Of a DNA stretch of 64,000 bases, positions 16,291-24,993 are shown one piece after another. Positions within the stretch are counted from its first letter, which is position 1, and each line of letters starts with the position of its first letter. The position numbers and the translations under genes were made by a program. This DNA comes from Thalassotalea euphylliae (GTDB lineage: Bacteria; Pseudomonadota; Gammaproteobacteria; Enterobacterales; Alteromonadaceae). The notes under the pieces were generated by a model that had not been told where the DNA came from, did no database searches, and saw only the letters and a list, made by a program, of their open reading frames with translations. Location of the stretch: positions 2,108,001 to 2,172,000 of the forward strand of contig NZ_QUOT01000001.1 in assembly GCF_003390375.1 (NCBI RefSeq). The letters are read 5' to 3'.

Positions 16291-18516
16291 TTAGACTTGC
16301 TTGCTTAAGAACGCCAAGAAATCTTCTGCGGACATTGGTTTGGCATAGTAGAAGCCTTGCACTTCATCACAGCCTTGCGCCACCAAATGCGCTTCTTGTT
16401 CTGCATTTTCAATACCTTCGGCAATCACTTTCAAGTCAAGTTGCTTGCCTAGGTTAATAATGGTGTCTGCCAGCAATGAGTCGCCGTCTTCCGTCACATC
16501 ATTGATAAATGAGCGATCCACTTTAAGACGGTCGATTGGTAGCTTTTGCAAATAGCTCAGTGATGAATAGCCGGTACCAAAGTCATCAAGTGCTATGCTG
16601 ATCCCTTCTGATTTCAGCTTTTGCAACGCATCGATTATCAGCTGCGGGTCATCCATCAATATATTTTCAGTGATTTCCAGCTCAAGTTTAGCTGCTTCTA
16701 CATGGTGAGTGCGCGTAGCTTCAATTACCTTGCTGACAAAGTCATCTTGCCTAAACTGTGGAATAGACACATTGATAGAAATACCAACATCACTAAAGCC
16801 ATGAGCTTCAATGGCTTTAATATGTTTACAGGCTTGGTGCACAACCCAGTCGCCTATGTCTAAAATCAAACCTGAGTATTCAGCTAACGGAATAAACACC
16901 GCTGGCGAAATAAAATTGCCATCGCTAGTACGCCAGCGCAACAAAGCTTCTGCGCCAATCACTTTACCTGTTTCTAGATCTAGTTGAGGCTGATACCAAA
17001 GTGCCAAACGATTTTCAGAAAAATCGGTACGCAACTGGCGGATCATACCCAAACGCCATAGCGTTTGATCTTCCATTTCTTGCTGATAGTACTGAATATT
17101 CTTTTCGCGGTTTTTCTTGGCAAGGTTTAGCGCGATATTAATTTGGTTTAATACCTTAACACCGCCTTGACCTGCATCGCGCTTGCGACATAAACCAATA
17201 CAAACATTAATAGGTAAGGTTTGCTCACCAGCTTCAAATGGGTGACTGAAGATATCAGCCAATAGCTGAGGCGTAAGTAGCTCCTCTGAGCCAACTAAAC
17301 CAAACACATCAGCACCAACGCGAGCCACCGACAATGACTTATCCGTGCTATGCAATCTAAGCGCAACAGCACGTAATAGCTGATTACCAATATCTTGGCC
17401 TAGGCCATCGTTGATATCACTAAAGTGATTAATATCAACAAGTGCTGCCACAGTATTTTGCGACTGATCTGCTGAGAACTGATCGAGCATATTCAAGAAC
17501 TGCAAGCGATTTGGTAATTCAGTTAGCCAGTCTTTATAAGCGGCATTACGCAATTTTTGGAATAAGTGAACATTTTCGTAAGCAATTGCAACGTTCGACA
17601 GGAACACTTCCGTTAACTGAAAATCAATATCTGAAATTGGGCAATCCAACTCAAGATAAATAACGGCTCGATAACCACCATGACCAAGATACAAGGCAAT
17701 ATGGTCGTCCGTTTTCAAATGCTCTTTATGTTGAAAACAAGCATTGACCGCTTCGGTTAGCTGCACACAACCCACTTGCTCAATTTTGTCGTTGATTGCG
17801 CTCTTTTCCCAGCCCTCTTGCGCCAGAATATATAAGCCAAGATCATCTGCACCATCGATAATGCCATGACCACGAGCACAAAACGTTCCTTTGACATAGC
17901 CTTTAATCAATGATTTCAGTTGGGTTAATACACCCAGACCAAATTCATGAATGGTGTGAATTTCAAGGAGGTTTGATGCGCCGTTAATAATTCTTTCTAG
18001 GCCAGCGCGACCCTGACTTACCGCTGTTATTTGTTGGTATGAGCGAATGGCAGCATAAACGGTAGTCACTAATTTACGGCGAGTTAATTCCGTTTTAGTT
18101 TTGTAGTCGTTAATGTCGTAATCTTTGATAACACTTTCTTCAGGCGCGTAACCTGGCTGACCAGTACGAAGTACAATACGAATATCTTCGCGCTTAAGCT
18201 GCTCTCTAATATGCTTAACAACATGTAAGCCGGCATCATCGGTTTCCATTACAACATCAAGAAGTACCAAAACAATTTCTTGGTCTTGCTCAATAATGGT
18301 TTTTGCTTCTTCACCTGAATAGGCATGAAGATATTCTAATCGGCGACCTAATACGGTGAGGTCGGACAGGGCTAATTGCGTAACAGAATGAATCTCAGGA
18401 TCATCATCTACGATTAATACCTTCCATGTCTCGCCACATGTTTCATCGACAATTTGGTCGTCTTCACTGTCATCAATAAACAAGAAGTCGTCATTGGTAT
18501 GTTCTGAAGCCTGCAT
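16291..18516 (-). CDS. response regulator with DUF3369, degenerate GGDEF and EAL domains (predicted c-di-GMP phosphodiesterase)
   Basis: Numbering follows the frame open from 18543. A receiver domain (about 40-170) has phospho-acceptor D96 in LLDVV and the peculiar GQPGYAPEESVI-KDYDINDYK signature that leads into DUF3369 (about 175-325). A GGDEF domain (about 340-485) has GADVF instead of GGDEF, so the catalytic Glu is lost and cyclase activity is unlikely. An EAL domain (about 500-745) keeps EALLRW, DDFGTGYSSL and AEGIE, so it should hydrolyse cyclic di-GMP. The start at ATG 18516 has an AGAGGG ribosome site; the upstream ATG has none. No cognate kinase is adjacent. Confidence 0.9.
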   Translation of the reverse strand: MQASEHTNDDFLFIDDSEDDQIVDETCGETWKVLIVDDDPEIHSVTQLALSDLTVLGRRLEYLHAYSGEEAKTIIEQDQEIVLVLLDVVMETDDAGLHVVKHIREQLKREDIRIVLRTGQPGYAPEESVIKDYDINDYKTKTELTRRKLVTTVYAAIRSYQQITAVSQGRAGLERIINGASNLLEIHTIHEFGLGVLTQLKSLIKGYVKGTFCARGHGIIDGADDLGLYILAQEGWEKSAINDKIEQVGCVQLTEAVNACFQHKEHLKTDDHIALYLGHGGYRAVIYLELDCPISDIDFQLTEVFLSNVAIAYENVHLFQKLRNAAYKDWLTELPNRLQFLNMLDQFSADQSQNTVAALVDINHFSDINDGLGQDIGNQLLRAVALRLHSTDKSLSVARVGADVFGLVGSEELLTPQLLADIFSHPFEAGEQTLPINVCIGLCRKRDAGQGGVKVLNQINIALNLAKKNREKNIQYYQQEMEDQTLWRLGMIRQLRTDFSENRLALWYQPQLDLETGKVIGAEALLRWRTSDGNFISPAVFIPLAEYSGLILDIGDWVVHQACKHIKAIEAHGFSDVGISINVSIPQFRQDDFVSKVIEATRTHHVEAAKLELEITENILMDDPQLIIDALQKLKSEGISIALDDFGTGYSSLSYLQKLPIDRLKVDRSFINDVTEDGDSLLADTIINLGKQLDLKVIAEGIENAEQEAHLVAQGCDEVQGFYYAKPMSAEDFLAFLSKQV

Positions 18517-18805
18517 ACTGCCCTCTGCTAACCAACAATGCATTGGTTAGGATCTGTCCTAAGAAATTATTATTGACAATAACTTGGATTACACTATCTG
18601 CGTGAAGTACATAATAAAAGTCACGTCCACAATATTCAACTAAACAATTGCTAAACTGCTCACATATGGCTGACCAGTTCTAGATTACCAGCTGACTGCT
18701 GCTGAAGTGATTAAATGTAAAACAAAATAAGCATTTGAAAGTTATATAAATCTAGCTAAGAATAAACAATAGCATAGTAATTTTAACTGAATGTGATCTT
18801 ATCGC

Positions 18806-19717
18806 ATGAATAATGAAAAAACTTCCAATACGCCAGCGGTAATCGATGCAGATGTCGACAACTCAGCAAGCGCGAGCAAAACAATCACCACACAAGAGCA
18901 ACCAAATAGCCAAAGTAAAAAAAGCAGCCAAATGAGCGCACAAGTGCAATTGCTTAATTTAGCAAAGTTATTTGCCCTCGATGGCAGTCTAAAACCGGCA
19001 GATAAGCAAATGCCAATCGAAGACAGAAGTGGTCGTCGCGTTCGCATTAGCCATTTGCGCCGCCAACAAAACATGGAAAAGATTGTTGAAAAGTCGATCC
19101 ACTATTGCGCAGGCGACCAAGTCGCAGATCGCACAGACGCCGATTGGTTTGATAGCTTTATCGAACTTGCCGAACGTGTGAGCAACCCCGCGATGCAAGA
19201 GCTTTGGGCGAAAATTCTCGCCGGTGAAATTAGCCAACCTGGCTCTTTTTCCCTTAAAGCCTTACAAGCATTTAAAAATATGAGCTTGCACGAAGCGAAG
19301 TTATTTGGCAAAGCGTGCGCACTAGCGGTTAGCGACAGTAATAAAAAGAATATTCGAATTATCACGGGCTGTTACCAACAACCTGGATTATTGAATTTAT
19401 TTGATAGTAAGCGCGAACAGCACGTGGGTTTAAGTCAATTTGGTTTCAATTATGGAGACGTGTTAACCCTCGCAGAGCATCACTTAGTCTTTACCCAAGA
19501 AACAGAACTAGAAACAAGTAGTTCAGGCGGTGTATTAAACCTAAAGTACAATGGCTTGCCGCTAGCAATCAAAGCAAAGAAAAAGCGCTGCGCATTAACC
19601 TGCTATAAACTCACCCCGATAGGTGCTGAATTAGCACAACTGATTGCCGATAAACCCGACAATCAGTTTCTCGAACACCTAAAAGCACAATTGAGTCATC
19701 ATTATAGTTTTGGCTAG
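18806..19717 (+). CDS. TIGR03899-type hypothetical protein (DUF2806-like core)
   Basis: This 303-residue cytoplasmic protein has no signal peptide or membrane segment. The first 45 residues are low complexity (Ser, Gln, Thr, Lys), followed by a basic RRVRISHLRRQQN stretch. The core is WFDSFIELAERVSNPAMQELW then AKILAGEISQPGSFSLK, a pattern shared by TIGR03899 and DUF2806 proteins, some of which sit in phage or defence contexts. Here the setting is chromosomal, between an EAL-domain gene and a desaturase gene, so a housekeeping role in Alteromonadales and Vibrio is more likely. The function is unknown. It converges with the desaturase gene with a 13-base gap. Confidence 0.65.
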   Translation: MNNEKTSNTPAVIDADVDNSASASKTITTQEQPNSQSKKSSQMSAQVQLLNLAKLFALDGSLKPADKQMPIEDRSGRRVRISHLRRQQNMEKIVEKSIHYCAGDQVADRTDADWFDSFIELAERVSNPAMQELWAKILAGEISQPGSFSLKALQAFKNMSLHEAKLFGKACALAVSDSNKKNIRIITGCYQQPGLLNLFDSKREQHVGLSQFGFNYGDVLTLAEHHLVFTQETELETSSSGGVLNLKYNGLPLAIKAKKKRCALTCYKLTPIGAELAQLIADKPDNQFLEHLKAQLSHHYSFG

Positions 19718-19730
19718 ACGTTAGTCGCCC

Positions 19731-20540
19731 CTACTCATGAGTTGGATAGCCAAATAATGCCGCACGCTTTTGCTGCCAACCTTTGGCCTGTTTTAATTTG
19801 CGTAGCATATGTAAGCCTTGGTCAATATTAGCCTTAATCGGATTATTGCCTGGCAGTACACCAACAATGCCAAATTTACATGGCACGTCGTCTTTTTCCT
19901 CGATAAAGGTGCCAAACATTTTGTCCCAAATAATTAATATGCCGGCGAAATTCTTATCTATGTATTCGCGGTTCGTTGAATGATGAACCCTGTGGTGCGA
20001 CGGCGTGTTAAATACTTTTTCTATCCAGCCCAATTTACCCACCGCTTGCGTATGAATAAAAAATTGAAACGCTAAATTAAGGGCGACAATCGCAAATACC
20101 ATAGTTGGCTCAAAGCCGACTAAAATCATCGGTAACCAAAACAGCCACATACCGGTGATTGGGTACAGCACGCTTTGACGAAATGCCGTCGAAAAATTCA
20201 GTTTGGTTGAGCTGTGATGGGCGACATGAGCAACCCAGAACCAATGAATAAAATGTGACGCACGGTGGAACCAGTAATACAGAAAATCTTGAATAATAAA
20301 GCCGATCAGTAGTGTCCAGCCGGTAAACGGGATCTCAAACAAACTAAATTGATGCAGCCAAATAAACGCTGGCATCAGTAAGAACAAAATCAGCGTATCA
20401 CTTACTTGGTAACTAGCGCCCAACGCCATATTAGAAAGGCTATCTTTGACTTCATAGAAATGGCGATATTTAAGATATTCCGCCACCATAAACAGTAAAA
20501 ATATAGGGCTTAGGGCTATTAAAATTAATTCAACACTCAT
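19731..20540 (-). CDS. sterol desaturase / fatty acid hydroxylase superfamily protein
   Basis: This is an integral membrane di-iron oxygenase-like protein of about 269 residues. The three histidine clusters of the superfamily are visible: FHRASH, HVAHHSS and HHRVHH, each next to hydrophobic helices. A conserved NFAGILIIWDKMFGTF segment follows the last cluster. Such enzymes hydroxylate or desaturate lipids and need an electron donor, which is not encoded beside it. ATG 20540 is chosen over an in-frame GTG at 20549 because of ribosome-site spacing. An SRPBCC gene lies 18 bases upstream, so the two are probably cotranscribed and divergent from the AraC regulator. The lipid substrate is unknown. 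Confidence 0.88.
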   Translation of the reverse strand: MSVELILIALSPIFLLFMVAEYLKYRHFYEVKDSLSNMALGASYQVSDTLILFLLMPAFIWLHQFSLFEIPFTGWTLLIGFIIQDFLYYWFHRASHFIHWFWVAHVAHHSSTKLNFSTAFRQSVLYPITGMWLFWLPMILVGFEPTMVFAIVALNLAFQFFIHTQAVGKLGWIEKVFNTPSHHRVHHSTNREYIDKNFAGILIIWDKMFGTFIEEKDDVPCKFGIVGVLPGNNPIKANIDQGLHMLRKLKQAKGWQQKRAALFGYPTHE

Positions 20541-20558
20541 GATTAACACATTCCAAAC

Positions 20559-20984
20559 TTAGTTATATAAGGCAGCGAGCCTTTGCATTGCCTTAGCAAC
20601 ATCCTTGGTTAATAAATACTGCAATAAAGCCGATGGGATAAACCAAGGCGCCTGGCAGACAATTTGATAGTCCACCACAGTCGTACCATGCTTGGTTTCA
20701 GATAAAACAATATCACCGCGATGATTTTTCACAGGCCAGTCACCGACAATCTTGTAGCTCACGCCGTTTTCATCTGCCGCCAATATTTCTTCGACAAAGC
20801 GAGTGCCCAGCATTTTTATTTGTCGCTGGCTACCGATGCCGCCTACCACAGCACCATTTTGCTGAGCACGCACTAGGCTAAATTTGGCATCAAAAAAACG
20901 AGACAAATTCACATGATCCAACAGCTCAGCCAGCACTTGCTGACGACTTGCCTGAACTTGTTGTTGAACACTCACTTTTACCAT
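20559..20984 (-). CDS. SRPBCC family (polyketide cyclase/START-like) protein
   Basis: This small soluble protein (about 141 residues) has a helix-grip fold signature: an N-terminal strand MVKVSVQQQVQASRQQVLAEL, a central series of strands (GSQRQIKMLGTRFVEEI), and a long amphipathic C-terminal helix (SALLQYLLTKDVAKAMQRLAA). SRPBCC proteins bind hydrophobic ligands. Lying in one operon with a lipid-modifying desaturase-family enzyme, it may bind or deliver the same lipid, which is inference. An in-frame GTG at 20999 would add five residues; neither start has a strong ribosome site. Confidence 0.78.
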   Translation of the reverse strand: MVKVSVQQQVQASRQQVLAELLDHVNLSRFFDAKFSLVRAQQNGAVVGGIGSQRQIKMLGTRFVEEILAADENGVSYKIVGDWPVKNHRGDIVLSETKHGTTVVDYQIVCQAPWFIPSALLQYLLTKDVAKAMQRLAALYN

Positions 20985-21201
20985 ATTGCTTTGCACCACA
21001 CTTCGTTAAGTCGACTTATTCATTAAGTTTACTTTTGCCGAGTAAATTTTTAACGCCTCAACTACGAGACATAAATTATCGGCGCTTAAATTATCAACAT
21101 GTGTACTAGCATAATAAAGATTTCTATGGGAAACTTGCGCCATCACGCCAACTTTTTGTCCTAAGGCGACATCAAGAAGTCGCAACAAACAACACGCCAT
21201 T

Positions 21202-22338
21202 ATGGAATTTACCAGCTCAACCCATTACTTTTTAAGCATACTGCACTTTCTTGAGCGGCAAGGAATTCTGTCTAAGCACGCGCTTGAACAAGTAGGTTTG
21301 GAAGGTTTTGATCTTAATGATAATGAACAACGCATTGCGCTTAAGCAATACAGTGACTTGCTGGCATTTGCCGAGCAGGAATTAGCGCATCCGTTAATTG
21401 GCTTTGAGTTAGGTAAAGATATTAAAAGTGCCGATTTTGGTTTACTTGGCTATCTGATCGAGTCAGCAACCACCCTCGCTGATGCCGTTGATGTGTTATT
21501 AAAATATGATCAACTGGTCGCCAATATCGGGCAAGCAAGCTTTAGCCAGCAACACAAGCTAGCACGCATTAGTTGGCAACCGTTTGAGCCTTGCAGTCGG
21601 CAAGTAGTTTTGCGAAATTTCACTGCCTGGCTGGCTTCAACAAGGCAGATCCTTGGCCGCGAGCTCAGCCCAACGCGGGTCTGTTTTCAAGACAGCTGGT
21701 TAAGTGCGGAGCAGCAAAGCTTAGTGGATTGGTTTGGCTGCCCCGTCTTAGTAAATTGCGATAGCAACTCTGTTGAATTTCCAACGGCATACTTAAAACT
21801 TCGGTTTCAAAGTGCTAACCCGTCCTTATTTACCTCGCTTGCAGAGTTGTCGAAACAACAGCTTGCGCAAATCATCGCGCTTAACGATAACCAAGATGGC
21901 ATTCAAGGTATTAACCAAAAATTTAGCTCTCAAGTAACATCACTACTGGCAGATCACCCAAGTCTAACCGACTGCTCTATCGCACAAGTTGCGCAGCACT
22001 TTGCAATGTCGACAAGGCAGCTACAGCGAAAATTGAAAGCAGAAGGGACAAGTTATGCCGAGCTCTTTGATTTAGAACGTAAAGCAAGAGCTGAAGCCTT
22101 GCTGAATCAGCTGGTCGGCAAATACTCAAGTGATAACCAAAAAACAAATGCAAGCCCCTCGCCTGCTACAAAGCCCTCTGCTGCACAACACATAGCTAAC
22201 CAGTCTATTGGTGATATTGCCGCCGCCTGCGGTTTTAATGAACAAAGCTCATTTAATAAAGCCTTTCATCGCTGGTTTAATTGCTCACCATCACAGTATT
22301 TGAAATCTAAAGCTCGAAGCTCAGAGAGCAAAATCTAA
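21202..22338 (+). CDS. AraC family regulator with N-terminal arabinose-binding-like domain (OruR/ArgR type)
   Basis: This is a 378-residue transcription factor. The N-terminal domain (about 1-200) has the AraC_arabinose_bd pattern, including DFGLLGYLIESATTLADAV. The C-terminal double helix-turn-helix starts around residue 258, with SIAQVAQHFAMSTRQLQRKL as the first and SIGDIAAACGFNEQSSFNKA as the second. Between the two, about 30 low-complexity residues (303-334, rich in Ser, Asn, Pro and Ala) are inserted where the family usually has only a few. Related regulators control amino acid or lipid genes. Its target is plausibly the divergent SRPBCC-desaturase operon. No clear ribosome site precedes the ATG. 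Confidence 0.88.
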   Translation: MEFTSSTHYFLSILHFLERQGILSKHALEQVGLEGFDLNDNEQRIALKQYSDLLAFAEQELAHPLIGFELGKDIKSADFGLLGYLIESATTLADAVDVLLKYDQLVANIGQASFSQQHKLARISWQPFEPCSRQVVLRNFTAWLASTRQILGRELSPTRVCFQDSWLSAEQQSLVDWFGCPVLVNCDSNSVEFPTAYLKLRFQSANPSLFTSLAELSKQQLAQIIALNDNQDGIQGINQKFSSQVTSLLADHPSLTDCSIAQVAQHFAMSTRQLQRKLKAEGTSYAELFDLERKARAEALLNQLVGKYSSDNQKTNASPSPATKPSAAQHIANQSIGDIAAACGFNEQSSFNKAFHRWFNCSPSQYLKSKARSSESKI

Positions 22339-22344
22339 CGCGCA

Positions 22345-22369
22345 CAAAAAAGACTCTTAAAAGAGCCTT
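22345..22369 (-). terminator. intrinsic terminator of cysJIH
   Basis: On the minus strand AAGGCTCTT pairs with AAGAGTCTT (one G-U pair) and runs into a T tract. It lies about 40 bases past the cysH stop and separates it from the convergent AraC gene. Confidence 0.8.
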
Positions 22370-22406
22370 AATCAATTCCAACACGCGAGCGTTTCTGTTT
22401 ACGAAC

Positions 22407-23195
22407 TTAGATACCATCACCATCCGTATGCAAACCACATTCACGTTGCATACCGTTAAAGCGCGTATCACTTTCGTCCATATCAGCCGTTAATGGTCGC
22501 GTGCTATGGGTATCGCCAACCGAGACATAGCCTTGATCCCACAGCGGATGGTAGGGTAAACCGTGTTTCGTTAAGTACTGATGGACATCACGGTTTGACC
22601 AATCAATAATGGGGTGTACCTTAAAGCGGCCACGTAAAGTGCTAACAACCGATAGACTGGCACGGTGATCCGATTGCTGGCGACGAACACCGGAGAACCA
22701 AGCACCTGCACCTAAGTCAGTTAAACCGCGCTCTAGCGGCTCTACCTTGTTCATTTGGTTATAGCGTTTTAACTCATCTGCGCCTTGCGCCCATTGCTCA
22801 CCATATTTCGCTAACTGCCAAGCCGCGCTTTCTTTGGCGCTGTATACCTGCAAATTCAGGTTGAGCTTAGTGGTTAGCTCATCAATAAAGCGATAGGTTT
22901 CTGGGAACAAATGGCCTGTGTCTGTCACCAACACCGGAATGTTCGGATCCACTTGCGTTAGCAAGTGCAACATTACCGCTGATTGAATACCAAAGCTTGA
23001 TGACAGCACAAAGTTACCCGGCAAGTTTTCCATTGCCCAAGCAACACGCTCTTGTGGTGTTTGCTTTTCTAGCTGCTCGTTCCACTGGCTGAGCCAAGCG
23101 GCTGGTACAGTAGCGGGCGATAGCTCGCTACTCGGCGCACCAGCGACGGGCAATTCAGCGACAGAGGCAGCAGCTTCTGACTGAATACTAGGCAT
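22407..23195 (-). CDS. cysH: phosphoadenylylsulfate (PAPS) reductase
   Basis: CysH reduces PAPS to sulfite with thioredoxin electrons in assimilatory sulfate reduction. The 262 residues include an extra N-terminal stretch of about 30 Ala/Ser/Pro residues compared with E. coli. The P-loop-like SSSFGIQSAVMLHLL, the substrate loop AWFSGVRRQQSDHR, and the C-terminal catalytic ECGLH motif are all visible. No CCxxRK pairs of the iron-sulfur APS reductase type are present, which supports PAPS specificity. The ATG overlaps the end of cysI by 8 bases, so it is the third gene of cysJIH. Confidence 0.95.
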   Translation of the reverse strand: MPSIQSEAAASVAELPVAGAPSSELSPATVPAAWLSQWNEQLEKQTPQERVAWAMENLPGNFVLSSSFGIQSAVMLHLLTQVDPNIPVLVTDTGHLFPETYRFIDELTTKLNLNLQVYSAKESAAWQLAKYGEQWAQGADELKRYNQMNKVEPLERGLTDLGAGAWFSGVRRQQSDHRASLSVVSTLRGRFKVHPIIDWSNRDVHQYLTKHGLPYHPLWDQGYVSVGDTHSTRPLTADMDESDTRFNGMQRECGLHTDGDGI

Positions 23196-24993
23196 GAAAA
23201 TCCCTTACACTAATGATCACTTCTTCAACAACGCCAGCGCGGATCACAAAGTCACCAAAGCGCTCTACTTGGCCTTGCTCATCTGTTTTACGCTCAGCGA
23301 CCCAACGGCCAATTAAACCGTCTAGTTCTGCTAATACCGTTTGCTCGTCAATGTTGTCTTTGTAAAGCTTAGGAATACGTGTACCGCCAGTGTTACCACC
23401 TAAGTACATTTGGTATTTACCCGGGCCTTTACCCACTAAGCCAACTTCGGCCAACATGGCGCGGCCACAACCGTTCGGACAACCCGTAACACGCAAAATA
23501 ATGTGCTCGTCAGCGACATCATGCTTAGCAAGTAAGCCTTCAACATCGTCAACTAGGCCCGGTAAGTAGCGCTCTGCTTCAGCCATCGCTAATGGACAAG
23601 TAGGGAATGCTACACATGCCATTGAGTTTTGACGTTGCTCTGACGTTGATGCGTCTAATAAACCATGCTCAATCGCTAAGGTTTCGATTTGCGCTTTATC
23701 AGCTTCGGCAACACCGGCAATGATGAGGTTTTGGTTAGCCGTCATACGGAAGTCACCTTGGTGAACTTTCGCAATCTCACGTACACCGGTTTTTAGTGGC
23801 TTACCTGGGTAATCTAATAAACGACCATTTTCGATAAATAGGGTTAAGTGATGCTTGCCATCGATACCTTCAGCCCAACCGAAACGATCACCACGTTCAG
23901 TGAACTCATACGGGCGGCTTGGCGCAAATTCAACACCAGCGCGTTTTTCTACTTCCGCTTTAAAGACATCAACACCGACGCGATCTAGCGTGTATTTCGT
24001 TTTTGCATTCTTACGGTTAACACGGTTACCCCAGTCGCGTTGTGTGGTCACCACAGCAGCGGCAACATCTAACGTTTTCGCTAATGGCACAAAACCAAAA
24101 TCGTCAGCACGGCGCGGGTACGTTGATTTATCACCATGCGTCATTGCAAGGCCACCACCAACTAACACGTTAAAACCAATAAGCTTGCCGTTTTCAGCGA
24201 TAGCAACAAAGTTTAAGTCGTTCGCGTGCACGTCAACATCGTTTTGCGGCGGAATAACAACCGTTGTTTTGAACTTACGCGGTAAGTAAGTACTTCCTAA
24301 AATTGGCTCTTCCGTGGTTTCGACTTTTTCACCGTCTAACCAAATTTCTGCATAAGCTTTGGTTTTTGGTAGTAGGTGTTCACTGATTTTCGTTGCCCAC
24401 TCGTACGCTTCTTGGTGCAGTTCAGACTCAACTGGGTTTGAGGTACACAGTACGTTACGGTTTACATCACCTGCGGTGGCAATTGAATCAATACCAATGC
24501 TGTTCAGCGTTTGGTGCATTAACTTAATGTTCGGCTTTAACACACCGTGGAATTGGAATGTTTGACGCGTGGTTAAACGAATACTGCCATAAGTGCTACT
24601 TTCTTCTGCGAACTTATCAATCGCTAACCATTGCTCAGGCTTGATAATACCGCCCGGCATACGCGCACGTAGCATGACATTGTGCATAGGCTCTAGCTTT
24701 TGCTTTTGGCGCTCGGCGCGAATATCACGGTCGTCTTGTTGGTACATACCGTGGAAGCGAATTAACTGGAAGTTATCCGCGGTAAAACCACCGGTAATGC
24801 GGTCTTGCAAATCTTGAGCAATGGTACCGCGTAAAAAGTTACTTTCGCGCTTTAGACGTTCGTTATCAGCTAAGTTACCTTCTACCTTAATTGGGCCTTC
24901 GCCCTTGAGAGGACCTTGCGCAGGTAATGGACCTGTCACTGTATCTAATGGCTCAGTGGTCGCTACTGGCGTTGGTTTTTGTACAGCACTCAT
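23188..24993 (-). CDS. cysI: sulfite reductase (NADPH) hemoprotein beta-component
   Basis: CysI reduces sulfite to sulfide using a sirohaem coupled to a 4Fe-4S cluster. At 601 residues it is slightly longer than E. coli CysI (570), the extra being an N-terminal tail rich in Gly, Pro and Thr. The cluster cysteines appear in CVAFPTCPLA and TGCPNGCGRA, and the sirohaem-contact segments TTRQTFQFHG and TANQNLII are present. The ATG overlaps the cysJ stop in a TAATG junction, and the stop overlaps cysH, so translation is coupled across cysJIH. It works with CysJ in the cytoplasm. Confidence 0.97.
   Translation of the reverse strand: MSAVQKPTPVATTEPLDTVTGPLPAQGPLKGEGPIKVEGNLADNERLKRESNFLRGTIAQDLQDRITGGFTADNFQLIRFHGMYQQDDRDIRAERQKQKLEPMHNVMLRARMPGGIIKPEQWLAIDKFAEESSTYGSIRLTTRQTFQFHGVLKPNIKLMHQTLNSIGIDSIATAGDVNRNVLCTSNPVESELHQEAYEWATKISEHLLPKTKAYAEIWLDGEKVETTEEPILGSTYLPRKFKTTVVIPPQNDVDVHANDLNFVAIAENGKLIGFNVLVGGGLAMTHGDKSTYPRRADDFGFVPLAKTLDVAAAVVTTQRDWGNRVNRKNAKTKYTLDRVGVDVFKAEVEKRAGVEFAPSRPYEFTERGDRFGWAEGIDGKHHLTLFIENGRLLDYPGKPLKTGVREIAKVHQGDFRMTANQNLIIAGVAEADKAQIETLAIEHGLLDASTSEQRQNSMACVAFPTCPLAMAEAERYLPGLVDDVEGLLAKHDVADEHIILRVTGCPNGCGRAMLAEVGLVGKGPGKYQMYLGGNTGGTRIPKLYKDNIDEQTVLAELDGLIGRWVAERKTDEQGQVERFGDFVIRAGVVEEVIISVRDFHA

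Noticed and set aside
18547..18562. TTAGGA-TCTG-TCCTAA palindrome before the EAL-domain gene
   Set aside because: Six-base arms with a tetraloop are short and common; no evidence beyond position.
21006..21200. 64-residue minus-strand frame directly divergent from the AraC gene
   Set aside because: It fills the space where the divergent promoters must lie, has no ribosome site or recognisable domain and is only 64 residues.
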